DNA of 64,000 nucleotides, taken from contig JAALGY010000043.1 in NCBI GenBank assembly GCA_032358165.1, positions 1,488,001 through 1,552,000 of the forward strand. Direction: 5' to 3'. The stretch's first letter is position 1. Each line of letters begins with the position of its first letter. Shown in pieces: positions 31,001-40,092 of the stretch. Below the pieces are notes generated by a model. It was given only the letters and a program-made list of their open reading frames with translations. It did not search any database and was not told the DNA's origin. The position numbers and the translations under genes are program-made. The stretch comes from Diplosphaera chodatii (lineage: Eukaryota; Chlorophyta; Trebouxiophyceae; Prasiolales; Stichococcaceae).

Positions 31001-32873
31001 GCAAGGGAGCGTCCGGTGGGGCGACGCAGACCTGCTGGAAGGACGCAAAGCGCTCCTGCACCATCTCCTTGGCGACGCGCTCGTCCGCCAGAGCCCGCTG
31101 GGCATCCAGCCGCGCTCCCTGCAGTACGAGCCAGGACGAATGTCACCTCCAGCACCTTGACAAGCACAGTGGCCATGCGTTGTGTGCAACAAGACCAGGG
31201 CCGGTGCAGTCGGACCGTGCAGCTGACCTCGCTGTTCCGCAGGTCCTCGCCGAGCCGGGCCAGTGCGGCTGCCGCGGCCAGCGACTCCTCCTGTGCCGAC
31301 ACCGATGCCGCCCGCAGGCTGGCTGCCTCCTGCTGACCCGCCTCTGCCACCGCTGCCTCGTCTGTACCTTTGGCTGTCTGCACCTGCACCACGAATGAGA
31401 TTGAGGGTAAGACCTCCTACCTCCATTCAGGAGACCGGCAGCACAACTGCCTGAATACGTCATGCCTGACCTCCGTGCCTTTTGGCGCACAGCAACGGCA
31501 GCTTTGCCCTGCACAGTGGGAAGGACGTTACTGCACTGCTATGATCGGTGCACCTGCTGCTGCGCCAGCAGATCCTTGTGCTCCTGCTGCACTGCCAGGC
31601 GGCGCAGCGCGGCCTTCCGTGCGCCCTCAGCCGCCGCCAGGCGCCCCAGGGCCTCTGCCTTCGCTGCGCCGGCAGCCGCCGCAGCAGCCATGGCATCCGC
31701 CTTAGCCGCCTGCTCCATGGTCAGCGCGTGCTGCAGCTCCCGCCGCGCCTTCTCCTCCTCTGTTGACGAGAAGCAGCCGGGGTCACAAGACTGTCAAGTG
31801 GCCCCGCAGTTTGGCCGAGTGAACAGGAGAAGAGTGCGCCTTCTGCATGTGGTGGCAGCAGATGTTGTTGGGCGAACTTGACGGCTGGGCTTCGAGACGG
31901 CCGCCAGGCAGCACCTGTGAGCTTGCGCTGCGCCTCGTCGCGCGCCTCGTGCAGCTGCTCCAGCTCGGCCAGCAGCACCTCCCCCGCCTGCATGACCGCC
32001 TGCTTCTCGGACTGCGCCTCCACCAGCGCCCGCTGCATCGCCTCCTTCTCCGTGTGCACCTGCGCAACCCCTTTCTGGCGTCAGCACACCACAGACAACA
32101 GAGCCGACGGTTGAGGGCTACGAATGCCTCGCTGTGTCCTGTATCTGGACCGCCCGCTGACGCTGTTCGTTTTGCACACCTCTGCCATGTGCTGCCACAG
32201 CGAGTCGTTGGCCTGCGCGGCGGCATCCTTCTCCGTGCGCAGCTGGTCCAGCAGCCGGAGGGCGTCGGCGCGCCCCGCCCGCTCCTGCTGCGCGATCGCG
32301 CTGAGCTTCGACTGCTGCGCGATCACCTGCACAGCGCAGCGTGCAGATATATGTTGGGTTTCGTTCAGCTGCATCACGGGCGGGCCGCAAGTTGCACACG
32401 CGATTGCCAGGAGCCTGCTGGTACAAGTCACTCACATCTACCCTTCTTGCTGCACAGGACTGTAACGGCTGACATACGACTGACATCTGTCGGGATCCGT
32501 CTCGCAAGACCGCGCACCTGCTCGACCGCCGACTGAGCAGCCTGCAGCTCGCGGTGGTGGTGTGTAGAAATCAGCGCTGTGCGCTCTGACCAGTAGCGGT
32601 CCAGCGCCTGCGAGGAGATAATTGTGAGCCACAGTATGATGGCCAGACCATCCCTAGGTAGGGGTGCACCTCCATGCACAGCCTGTGGAATCTACGTGCG
32701 GCAGGGAGAGCATGCATCTCCGTGCATGTGTGTTCCGTGGGTGCACACGCAGATGCGGCAGCACTTGCCTGCAGGCGCGCGGGCAGCAGCCCCTCAAATG
32801 TGCCCGACTCCATCGAGGACGCCGTCTCCGCTATGAAGTGGCCCTGCAGGGCCGGCAACACCGCCGTGCCCAT
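28027..32873 (-). CDS. Long coiled-coil protein, function unknown
   Basis: Seventeen exons (32873-32769, 32607-32518, 32326-32180, 32059-31915, 31759-31554, 31383-31228, 31118-31032, 30901-30764, 30571-30470, 30330-30244, 30076-29966, 29761-29675, 29430-29311, 29153-29004, 28794-28615, 28469-28303, 28177-28027) join to 742 aa. A short N-terminal head (MGTAVLPALQGHFIAE) is followed by about 570 residues dominated by Glu, Gln, Ala, Arg, Lys and Leu in heptad-like order, such as LEKKLADALDALKVEQ and AERRRISDKYTRQRSQAK. This is a near-continuous coiled coil. The tail is Ser/Pro/Thr-rich and ends in a basic segment with DRGPGRRVEF. Most exon borders are phase 0. Intron 1 has a GC donor (CAG|GCAAGT). 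I do not recognise a family; cytoskeletal, centrosomal, ciliary or trafficking roles are all possible. Confidence 0.8.
29855..29914 (+). repeat. Tandem 30-bp duplication
   Basis: Two adjacent 30-bp copies starting GATCAGAGTGCAA and ending CCCTGGGGGCG differ at one position. They lie inside an intron of the coiled-coil gene (between exons 11 and 12), so they are probably a neutral recent duplication. Confidence 0.9.
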
Positions 32874-33510
32874 CCCTCAATCACATGCGAGCGCTGCGCT
32901 GCTCACGCGGGCGGCTGGCGGCGGTCACATGGCCCTCCGCTCCGACTTGCCCACCGATCCCACTGCCTGGCAGCTGGGCGCAGCGCCTCCAGGCAAGCGG
33001 CGCACCCGCTGCGTGGAGGGCCAAGGCAGCGACAACCCCGAATACCTCGGCCGTGACAGGCAGCTGTGTGGTGCGCTTGATCAGCCAAGGCCTTCTCGAA
33101 AGGCCAAGTGGCTGACCAAGGCGTGCCGCTGCGCTCGCCCACCGTGCAAATGGGCACGGGGTTGCCGAAAAGTGTTTGCCACGCGGCACAGCTGGCTGCC
33201 TGGTGCCAGCACAGGGCGAGCAGCCAGAAGGCGAGGTCTCCTGGTGCCACGAGCGGATGCAGGACCCTGCAACAATGTGCCGGTACAACATTGGGCTGCC
33301 GGGCTGGGTGCGGGTCGGATGACATGCCGCGTTACAGGGTGGCCGCAGTACACAGGAGCTGGAAGCACGCTGATCAGTCAGCAGCTCAGCACAGTAGCTC
33401 GAGAGTGACAACTGGGAGTTGGACGTCCTCAGCACGAGCAGCATGCATCCAGCTGACATAGTGATATATATACACACAAATCCACTATATATTTACAAAC
33501 CAGTAAAGTG
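32874..33510. other. Intergenic region between coiled-coil gene and pol iota
   Basis: Both flanking genes are on the minus strand. This holds the pol iota 3' end and the promoter of the coiled-coil gene. An AT-rich patch with alternating TATATA occurs at about 33463-33492, roughly 600 bp upstream of the coiled-coil ATG. No gene seen. Confidence 0.5.
33493..33497 (-). terminator. Candidate TGTAA polyadenylation signal of pol iota
   Basis: On the minus strand TGTAA occurs about 14 nt after the pol iota stop codon. TGTAA is the usual green-algal polyadenylation signal. The very short implied 3' UTR makes this tentative. Confidence 0.35.
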
Positions 33511-36500
33511 TCAAGTCCGCTTCTTGACAAACATATCAAGCGGCCCGGCCTTCAGGCGCTTGGCCACCGGCTGCATGGCCCGCTGGCCAGCTGAGGAGCT
33601 TGCAGCCGTGCCAGCAAGGAACACCTCACGGCTGCGCCGCCGCCGATGCGCTTCTGCTGCCTCCTCCTCCCTCTGCAGTTTCTCTGCCAGCCGCCGATCT
33701 GCAACCTCCTGATCCGACAGCGGGCGCCCTGCCTCGGCAGGCTGTTGGGCTCTAGCAGCACGAGGCGATGGCGGCGGCGGCGGGCTGCTCGCGTCTGCTC
33801 CCGCCGCCGCCATCGGCGCTGTTGCTGTGTCATGCGCTAGGCTGGCCGCTGCCGTCGCAGCTGCAGATGACTGGTGGGCAGCCCCCGGGACCGGTTGACG
33901 CCGATGCTGCATTGCTGGGCTGTCCTGGTGCAGCCCACCTGCCGGCGCAGCAGTCCCAATGGCTGACAGCCTGTGACCCTCATCCGGCTGGTGCTGCGAC
34001 TGCAGGATGTCACGCCACTCATCTGTGATGCCGCCGTCTCCATCTTCACTGCCGCTATCATAGCCATGGGGTTCTGAGGGTGCCTCAATCCATGTGGCAT
34101 GTTGATTGATTCCATTGTGTGGCAATGGTGCCCGCTGCTGCTGTTGTGGTGGCTGCTGTGTCGCGCTGCGCGGGACACACTGTGAGCTGGAACCAGTGCT
34201 TGGAAGCAGATCGGCACAGCACCCAGCGCCGCCCGCGCCCTCACGCATAGCGCGCTCTGCTCGTTTGCTGAGCGCAGCGCCCTCTGGAGCGGCGGAATAG
34301 TCCCGCCGGGCTGCCGTGGCCGCGTCGGCCGCCCGCTTGCTGAGCTCCGCTGCAGTTGCCAGCAGAAGCTGATCAGCACACTCGGAACGCCCTGCATTCT
34401 GCAAGCACTCCTCACTTGATGGCAACATGCGAACCCTGTATGTGCAGACTCACGTCCATCTGGTGGACCCTCCGAGGCCTCTAGGGCAGCGGGCTGGGCA
34501 CGTACTCGGTTGAAAATGCTGTTGTGTGCTGCTGGTCGAGAGAAGTTTGTTGCACCTGATATTGCCACCAGTCGTGATGTTCACACACTGAGTCTATCTA
34601 TCCCGACGATGTTTGACGTTCCAATGGTCAACAGCATGCCAGAATGTAGGTGACAGATGTCTCACCCAGATTGAGAAGTGTGAGATTGAAAGGCGATGAC
34701 ACGCTGCGTGACAAGAGTGTAACGGCTGCCTTTTCAATCGCTTCCGCCTGCATAGCAAAGTGACCGTGTTGCACATCGTATTGCGTGTGTGCACCTCATG
34801 ATGCATCAGCAACCAGAAGCAGGGGTGGGGCAGTTGTCATGGCTGATAGTCCCGCCCAACAGGGTCCTGGCTTTGAAGGCATCTCATGGCATCGCGTCAA
34901 CACCCACCTGCACTGCGCCCTGATAGGGCGCCTGCACAACTGGCGGCATGTTGCAGGACGCTGAGGCGCGACTGTTGTGGTTGTGGTAGCCTTGCCCCTG
35001 CAGCCGCCACTTCAGCAGGAGCTTCTGCGGACGGCGCCCAAATTCCTGCAGAATGGCAGGCCGAGCTGAACCATGCACAACGTCACACAGATGCATGCAG
35101 ACGATAGAAGCTGCACCCAGCACCTATTCGCGAGCAGGGTGCAGGTGAGTATGTGGGGCTCATGGTGGTAATATCTCCCAAAACTCTGCGGCTTACCTCA
35201 TGCTCCTCTTGCAGGCGGGCCAGCAGGTCGGGCGCCAGCACCTTGACCACACGACGCGCGGCCTCAATGCTGGGACAGCCCTTGAAGCTGTCCTCCACTG
35301 TCACCGTCTTGGGCGGACCGACCGGCACGACTGGTGACGAGTCCTGCAGACATGTAGGGAGTGCAGATCGGTGGGTGTGCATCAGCGCGTCCAGATCAGC
35401 TGAATGTGTAATGCTCAAAGACGGCAAGTATCACAACGTCAGCCTGACACATGGCCAGCAGCTGGTGGCTGTGACGCTTGCCACCTTGCCACGGGCTGCC
35501 AAGTGAAGGAACATGCCGATGCGCTCGCCAAAGTGGCGGATCAGCTTCGCCTGTGGCTGCTGTCGCAAGTCGTTGGCGGTCTCGATGCCGAGCTGCCGCA
35601 GGTCTGCGTCCATCTGGGTGCATGCAGAGCGAATATGTTAAGATTTGTTTGAGATCCATTGACTGTAACAACACTCTTAAAGTGTCATGTCTGCACGGGT
35701 TCAGCTCCAGGACGCATGCTGCAGATCAGTGGAGGGTGCCTGATCTCACCTTGTAGCCAACACCCTGAATCACCCTGCAATGATTGGGCAACACCAAACT
35801 TGCTTCTGTTTCAATTTTGAGGTTGCAAGAACCAGCTGCATCGTGGTCCATTGCGCAAAAACCAGCATGTGAGCAGGGATGGTGCGTGGAGCTGCGCTTG
35901 TGGACCTGACAGGCCACCTGACAGGCAGTGGCGCAATAAACGAAGCAGCTACAGGTGGCGGCAGGATTGTCTGGTCGTCAGGCTTGTGCAGACCGCTTGC
36001 CAGCTTTGCCAGCAGCTTATTGCAGGCGATGCCGGTTGAGGTGCGGTAGCCTGCCTCTGCCTGCATACATGATGCATGGCTGGACGGGACACCAAGATGT
36101 GACCATAGCTGTCGAAGCAGCAGACAGACCCTGGTCAGGTCACAGACGGGCAGCACCCGGCACCTTCAGTGCAGCTCGGGCCTCTGCTGCGATGGCGCTG
36201 CCGGCACGCAGCAGTGCCTGCCACGAGGCGGTGCCCTGTGCAAACTCAGCCATTGTTGCAGCCGCTGCGCTGGGCGACTGCTGCACCAGCACCCGCAGGT
36301 CCATCGGCCGGTGTGGGTTGTCTGCCACCAGCTCCGTCTGCCACCACACCCCGTGCATCAGTCGATGCCTGCCCAGATGTCCTGGTGCAACAGTCTTGCA
36401 TGCAGTCTGGTGTGGCAGCAGGTCATGTTGCCACTGTGCAAGCATCAGGCGTGACCTCAAACGGCTGCGAGCTTGCTCAACAGCACTCACATCGCCTAGG

Positions 36501-37487
36501 TGCAGGTGGCCATGCCAACTGGCGGGGCAGGCGCCATGCGCGACGCGCTGTTTGGCCTCTTTGGTTACATCCACGAAGGCCTCATCCATGCCGCCCTTTT
36601 CCACCTGCAGATGATGCACCTCCCCTGCTGTGGTGACGGCGTTGGGTGAGCACGCATGCCAGTTGGGCCACTGATGCAGCGAGCGTCCGCTGCTCAGCTG
36701 TCTGGTCACATGCATCACATCATTCCCCGAAGATGCTGCTCACCACTCCAAATCGTGCCAGAACGGAAAGCACTGCACGGCTGGCTTGGCGGTATGGAGA
36801 TAAATCCTCACCGCTGACCAGCACAAGCTCGGGACACTTGACCTATGCCACGATACATACATGTGTTGCTCACGAAGTGATCACCAAGTGATCATCACCT
36901 GAAACCCTACCACACCAGATACACCATCCATGCAGAAGGCACCTTTGCATCGTAGATGTTTTGAAGCTTTGTGACGCCGCGAGCACGTGCATGGTAGTTG
37001 CTGGTGACGATCAGATACTTCTGTGTGACGCCTGCGACCCAAACATCTGGCGGCTCGCGCATCATCAAGTGCCATTGTATTGGCAGTTCCCAAGATTGCT
37101 CGCGTGTAGGCCTTGCGTGAGTTTGGAGGCCTACCTAGTGGGCGGTTACGCAGACCGGGGTTGCGGTTCTTCTCGACTTGCGCATAAAACGCGTCAATCT
37201 GCAAACAAGTACTACTATCACTCGCAACGAGACTAATGGGGCTCTACACAAGGACGCCAGCCCCGTCCTTGTGCCGAGCGTGACATGCATGCTGTGCAGT
37301 TGTACTTCAGACATCATCGGCAATATCGAAAGGAGCTTACGTCAAAGTGGAGGATCACTCTGCCTTCATCTGGCGCCTCTGCTGCGCCGGTTGTGCAAAG
37401 CGGCTGCTGGCTGGACGAATGGAGCTGTGCAGGGTGCGGCAACGCATACTGCAACGCCCTGAATTGCGCCAGCTGCTCCTTGCTCAT
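33511..37487 (-). CDS. POLI: DNA polymerase iota (Y-family, RAD30B type)
   Basis: Fourteen exons (37487-37341, 37198-37135, 37031-36943, 36842-36744, 36604-36491, 36337-36164, 36060-35918, 35774-35750, 35613-35485, 35343-35197, 35045-34908, 34747-34666, 34555-34454, 34391-33511) give 777 aa. Y-family polymerases copy damaged templates in the nucleus. The palm motif VILHFDIDAFYAQVE (Asp49) and MDEAFVDVT (Asp140-Glu141) supply the metal-binding acids. Pol-iota-specific features are CPELVLVSGEDLSPYR, GIACNKLLAKLASGLHKP, GVGYK, and SSPVVPVGPPKTVTVEDSFK, which follow human pol iota more closely than pol eta or kappa. The little-finger domain ends near LLNLG. The last exon is a long Pro/Ala/Gln-rich tail with no obvious ubiquitin-binding motif. 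It ends in GPLDMFVKKR, a possible degenerate PCNA-interacting motif. One exon is only 25 nt long. Confidence 0.9.
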
Positions 37488-37800
37488 GTTCACGTGTTTT
37501 TGACAATATTTTCACGGCTTGACAGACGCTGTGCATCCTGTGCCTCTTGATAGCAAAGTACGTGAGCATCACAGTGCCTGACGCATGTGCGGCAAATTTC
37601 TTGAGTGGTCAATGCCGCGGCTGACATTCGCAGTAGTTGCTGTCCTCGGCGTCATCAGCATAGCCGAACGTGCATGATACATGAACGTCGCGATGACTGT
37701 GAAGTTGCCCATGCTGCAAGCTGAGCATGTTGCACTGCGAGCCTAAACCCTGAACACAGCCTGGTTGCACTCTACCGGACTACCGCTGCGCAGCAGCATT
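37488..37800. promoter_or_regulatory. Divergent promoter region, pol iota / QCR6
   Basis: About 400 bp separate the pol iota ATG from the first base of the QCR6 start codon (37890); the QCR6 5' UTR occupies an undefined part near its right end. No TATA box or other site was recognised. Confidence 0.4.
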
Positions 37801-37889
37801 GCATCTGCTTCACCTGTGCATACATCCGATAGGTGTGACACTGGGCATAGCGACTGCCGCGGCTGGCTTGCGCTAAAAGGCGGTGCACA

Positions 37890-38384
37890 AGTGAGTGATC
37901 ACGACCTGCACGCTTGGCACTGCACATCAGCTGCCATACATGACCTGCGCATGCCGATGTCGCGCAATCCACCTGTCAGACGAGCCTCTCCGATGATGCT
38001 GTAAGCGGTTCCTGGTGGTACGCAGTGAGCGACGAGGAGGAGGTGGTTGATAAGAAAACTGAGATTGAGAACTCCTGCAAACCACAGTGCATTAAGCAGC
38101 TCTTAGCGGTGAGGCGACAGCACCGCAGCCCACATCGTGTAGCATGGTGTTTGTGGTTGCAAGCCAGAAGGCGATCAGCATCAGCAGCTGGGGTTGGCAA
38201 GGCTGCAGCATGTTCTGTGCTTGCGTCATCTCATCTGCTCTGTCTCAAAATGCAGTACAAGGCTTGTGCAAAGCGGATAAAGGACGACGAGAGTGGAGAG
38301 GCGCACTGCACAGGGCAATACTTCGACTACTGGCACTGCATTGACAAATGTGCAGCACCGCGGTTGTTTGCAACATTAAAGTAG
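37890..38384 (+). CDS. QCR6: Cytochrome bc1 complex subunit 6 (hinge protein)
   Basis: The CDS is 37890, 38026-38108 and 38256-38384 and encodes 70 aa. The protein is the acidic hinge subunit of mitochondrial complex III that helps dock cytochrome c1 with cytochrome c. The reading starts SDEEEVVDKK and continues with CKPQCIKQLLA, then ACAKRIKDDESGEAHC, TGQYFDYWHCIDKC and a basic LFATLK end, matching plant QCR6 in length and cysteine spacing. No ATG precedes SDEEE in the exon itself. A strong donor (CACAA|GTGAGT) at 37890/37891 and acceptor CGCAG|TG at 38026 make an ATG split A|TG across the intron. Cysteine pairs should form disulfides in the intermembrane space. Confidence 0.88.
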
Positions 38385-39348
38385 CAGGTGCCGCAGACAT
38401 GCCCTGTGTTGCTGCCTAAACATTCCAAATGTTGATTCATTGTGGAGTTATCAGACTCTCCTGACTCCTCATGCTGCTCTGAAAACGATTATGCTGAATC
38501 CTTATGCTGCTGGCGCAGGAGTGGCTGGGGGGTGGGTGAATGTAGGGGGTGCCATGCAATGCAGCTGCGACCAGTGTGCAGGCGCTGGATGGCCGGCCTC
38601 CAGCTGCGTGATCAGTGGTGCTTGCCGGTGCATCTTTGTTTGGGCTCAGACGCTGAGCAGCCAGCGCGGCAGTGTCACAACAACAGCAGCCGACAGCCGA
38701 GGGACATTTAGGTCAACAGCGCAGGCATTGCAAGGTCCCGAGTAGCAGTTGCTCGGCTGCTGCCAACGAAAGATATTTGCGAGCTTGCTTTCGGGGTTTC
38801 TGCCGGCGTGCCTTCTGCCCAACTACCATGTGGCTGGGCTCTCAGTGCTGGCGCTGCAATCTTGACGAGCCTTTCTTACACCTAGCACTTTCCCATGTCA
38901 CTTTGCATGGAACCCCACTGCTTGCGGCCACGTTTGCATCAATGCAGCAACTGCACCCAGGCTTCGTTCAGCCTCCTGGGGCTAGCACACTCGCAAATGA
39001 CATGTCCCCAGATACCAGTCCTCTGTATGATCATGCCGGCGCTCTCTGCTCGATGTTGACCCGTGCGCCTCAGTCGAGGACTTGACCGTGGCCGATAGCA
39101 CATGCAGGTGAGCTTCCCGCTGCACTTCCTCAACACTGCCGAAACGGCCAGTCTGCAAGCGGCATTGCACACATCGGCACGTTGAGCATACTGCATGCAT
39201 ACTGCATCAGGAGTCCTGCAGAAAGAGCACAGCAACGAGATGCCAGTAGAAACCTCGCGCAGAGTGACTGGCGACTGCATGACGGCGCACCTTGACGAAA
39301 TACGTTGCTTGATTGGCAAGGGTGGTGCGTTGCCGCACTATGCGCGCA
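38385..39348. other. Region without a recognised gene
   Basis: About 1 kb downstream of QCR6. Open frames on both strands are short, Cys/Ala-rich and without motifs or paired splice sites. It probably contains the QCR6 3' UTR. Confidence 0.5.
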
Positions 39349-39576
39349 TCAGTCCGAGTGCTCCGCAGGCTCCAGCTCGCCGCGTGCGATGGCAGAGTCA
39401 ATTTCTTTCTGCAGCTTGCCTATCTTTCTGGAAGCTTTGGCCCATCCGCAGGCTTCCTTCATCAAGAACGAGAGCATGGCGCATAGTGCAATGAACACAA
39501 GTGCATGCTCCCAACGCCCCAAGGTGGGATTTGGATCGTTGGCTAGGTCATCAAATCGCTCCATGGGTCTTGGCAT
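39349..39576 (-). CDS. Small single-pass membrane protein, hypothetical (may be a terminal exon)
   Basis: A 75-residue frame opens with MPRPMERFDDLANDPNP, has one hydrophobic segment (ALVFIALCAMLSFLM), then a basic amphipathic stretch (ASRKIGKLQKEID) and an acidic end. The composition looks like a real membrane-anchored protein rather than noise. The frame stays open upstream to about 39704 without another ATG, so this could be the last exon of a larger gene or a complete small one. I do not recognise a family. Confidence 0.45.
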   Translation of the reverse strand: MPRPMERFDDLANDPNPTLGRWEHALVFIALCAMLSFLMKEACGWAKASRKIGKLQKEIDSAIARGELEPAEHSD

Positions 39577-40092
39577 CCAGGCTACCCATCCATTGACTAC
39601 ATGGCGCCAACGGTTGTGCAGGCACCGGACATGTTTGTGCGCAACATCCGAGGAAGTATCTGCGTTTCTCGACAGAGAGGGGCAGGATCCTACATGTGCT
39701 GCAACGGCAAAGTCTTGATGATTGATATGAGTTCAACACCACTCCAAAACTTGGGAATGAATGATGTTGCAATGTGTCAGCCCAGCCTACATCAGCCCTT
39801 CAGCACTTGGTGCTTGTCATTCCAGGGTGTCGTAGATCTTCACAACTTCATATGCATTGCCACACTTACGAACATCGGCCAGAAGTTAGCTGTCTGGACA
39901 TCTGACCGTTTGTCACAGCGCCTCTGCTACCCCAGCGACCATCCAACCTCATATACAGGATGAGCTAGCATGCTGCATGCCGCCGAACATGTGCATGCAC
40001 AAGTGACCATGTGCCAGTAGCGATGACGTAGCCTGTTTGCACACGACCGCTTGGTTGAATAAACTGCTGAGCTGTCATTCATATGGCCAGCA
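39577..40092. other. Intergenic region
   Basis: This lies between the small membrane ORF and the stop of the ALF4-like gene. It contains only short frames; no supported feature. Confidence 0.45.

Noticed and set aside
33463..33492. TATATATA patch as a TATA box of pol iota
   Set aside because: It lies downstream of pol iota, not upstream; at best it is far upstream of the coiled-coil gene.
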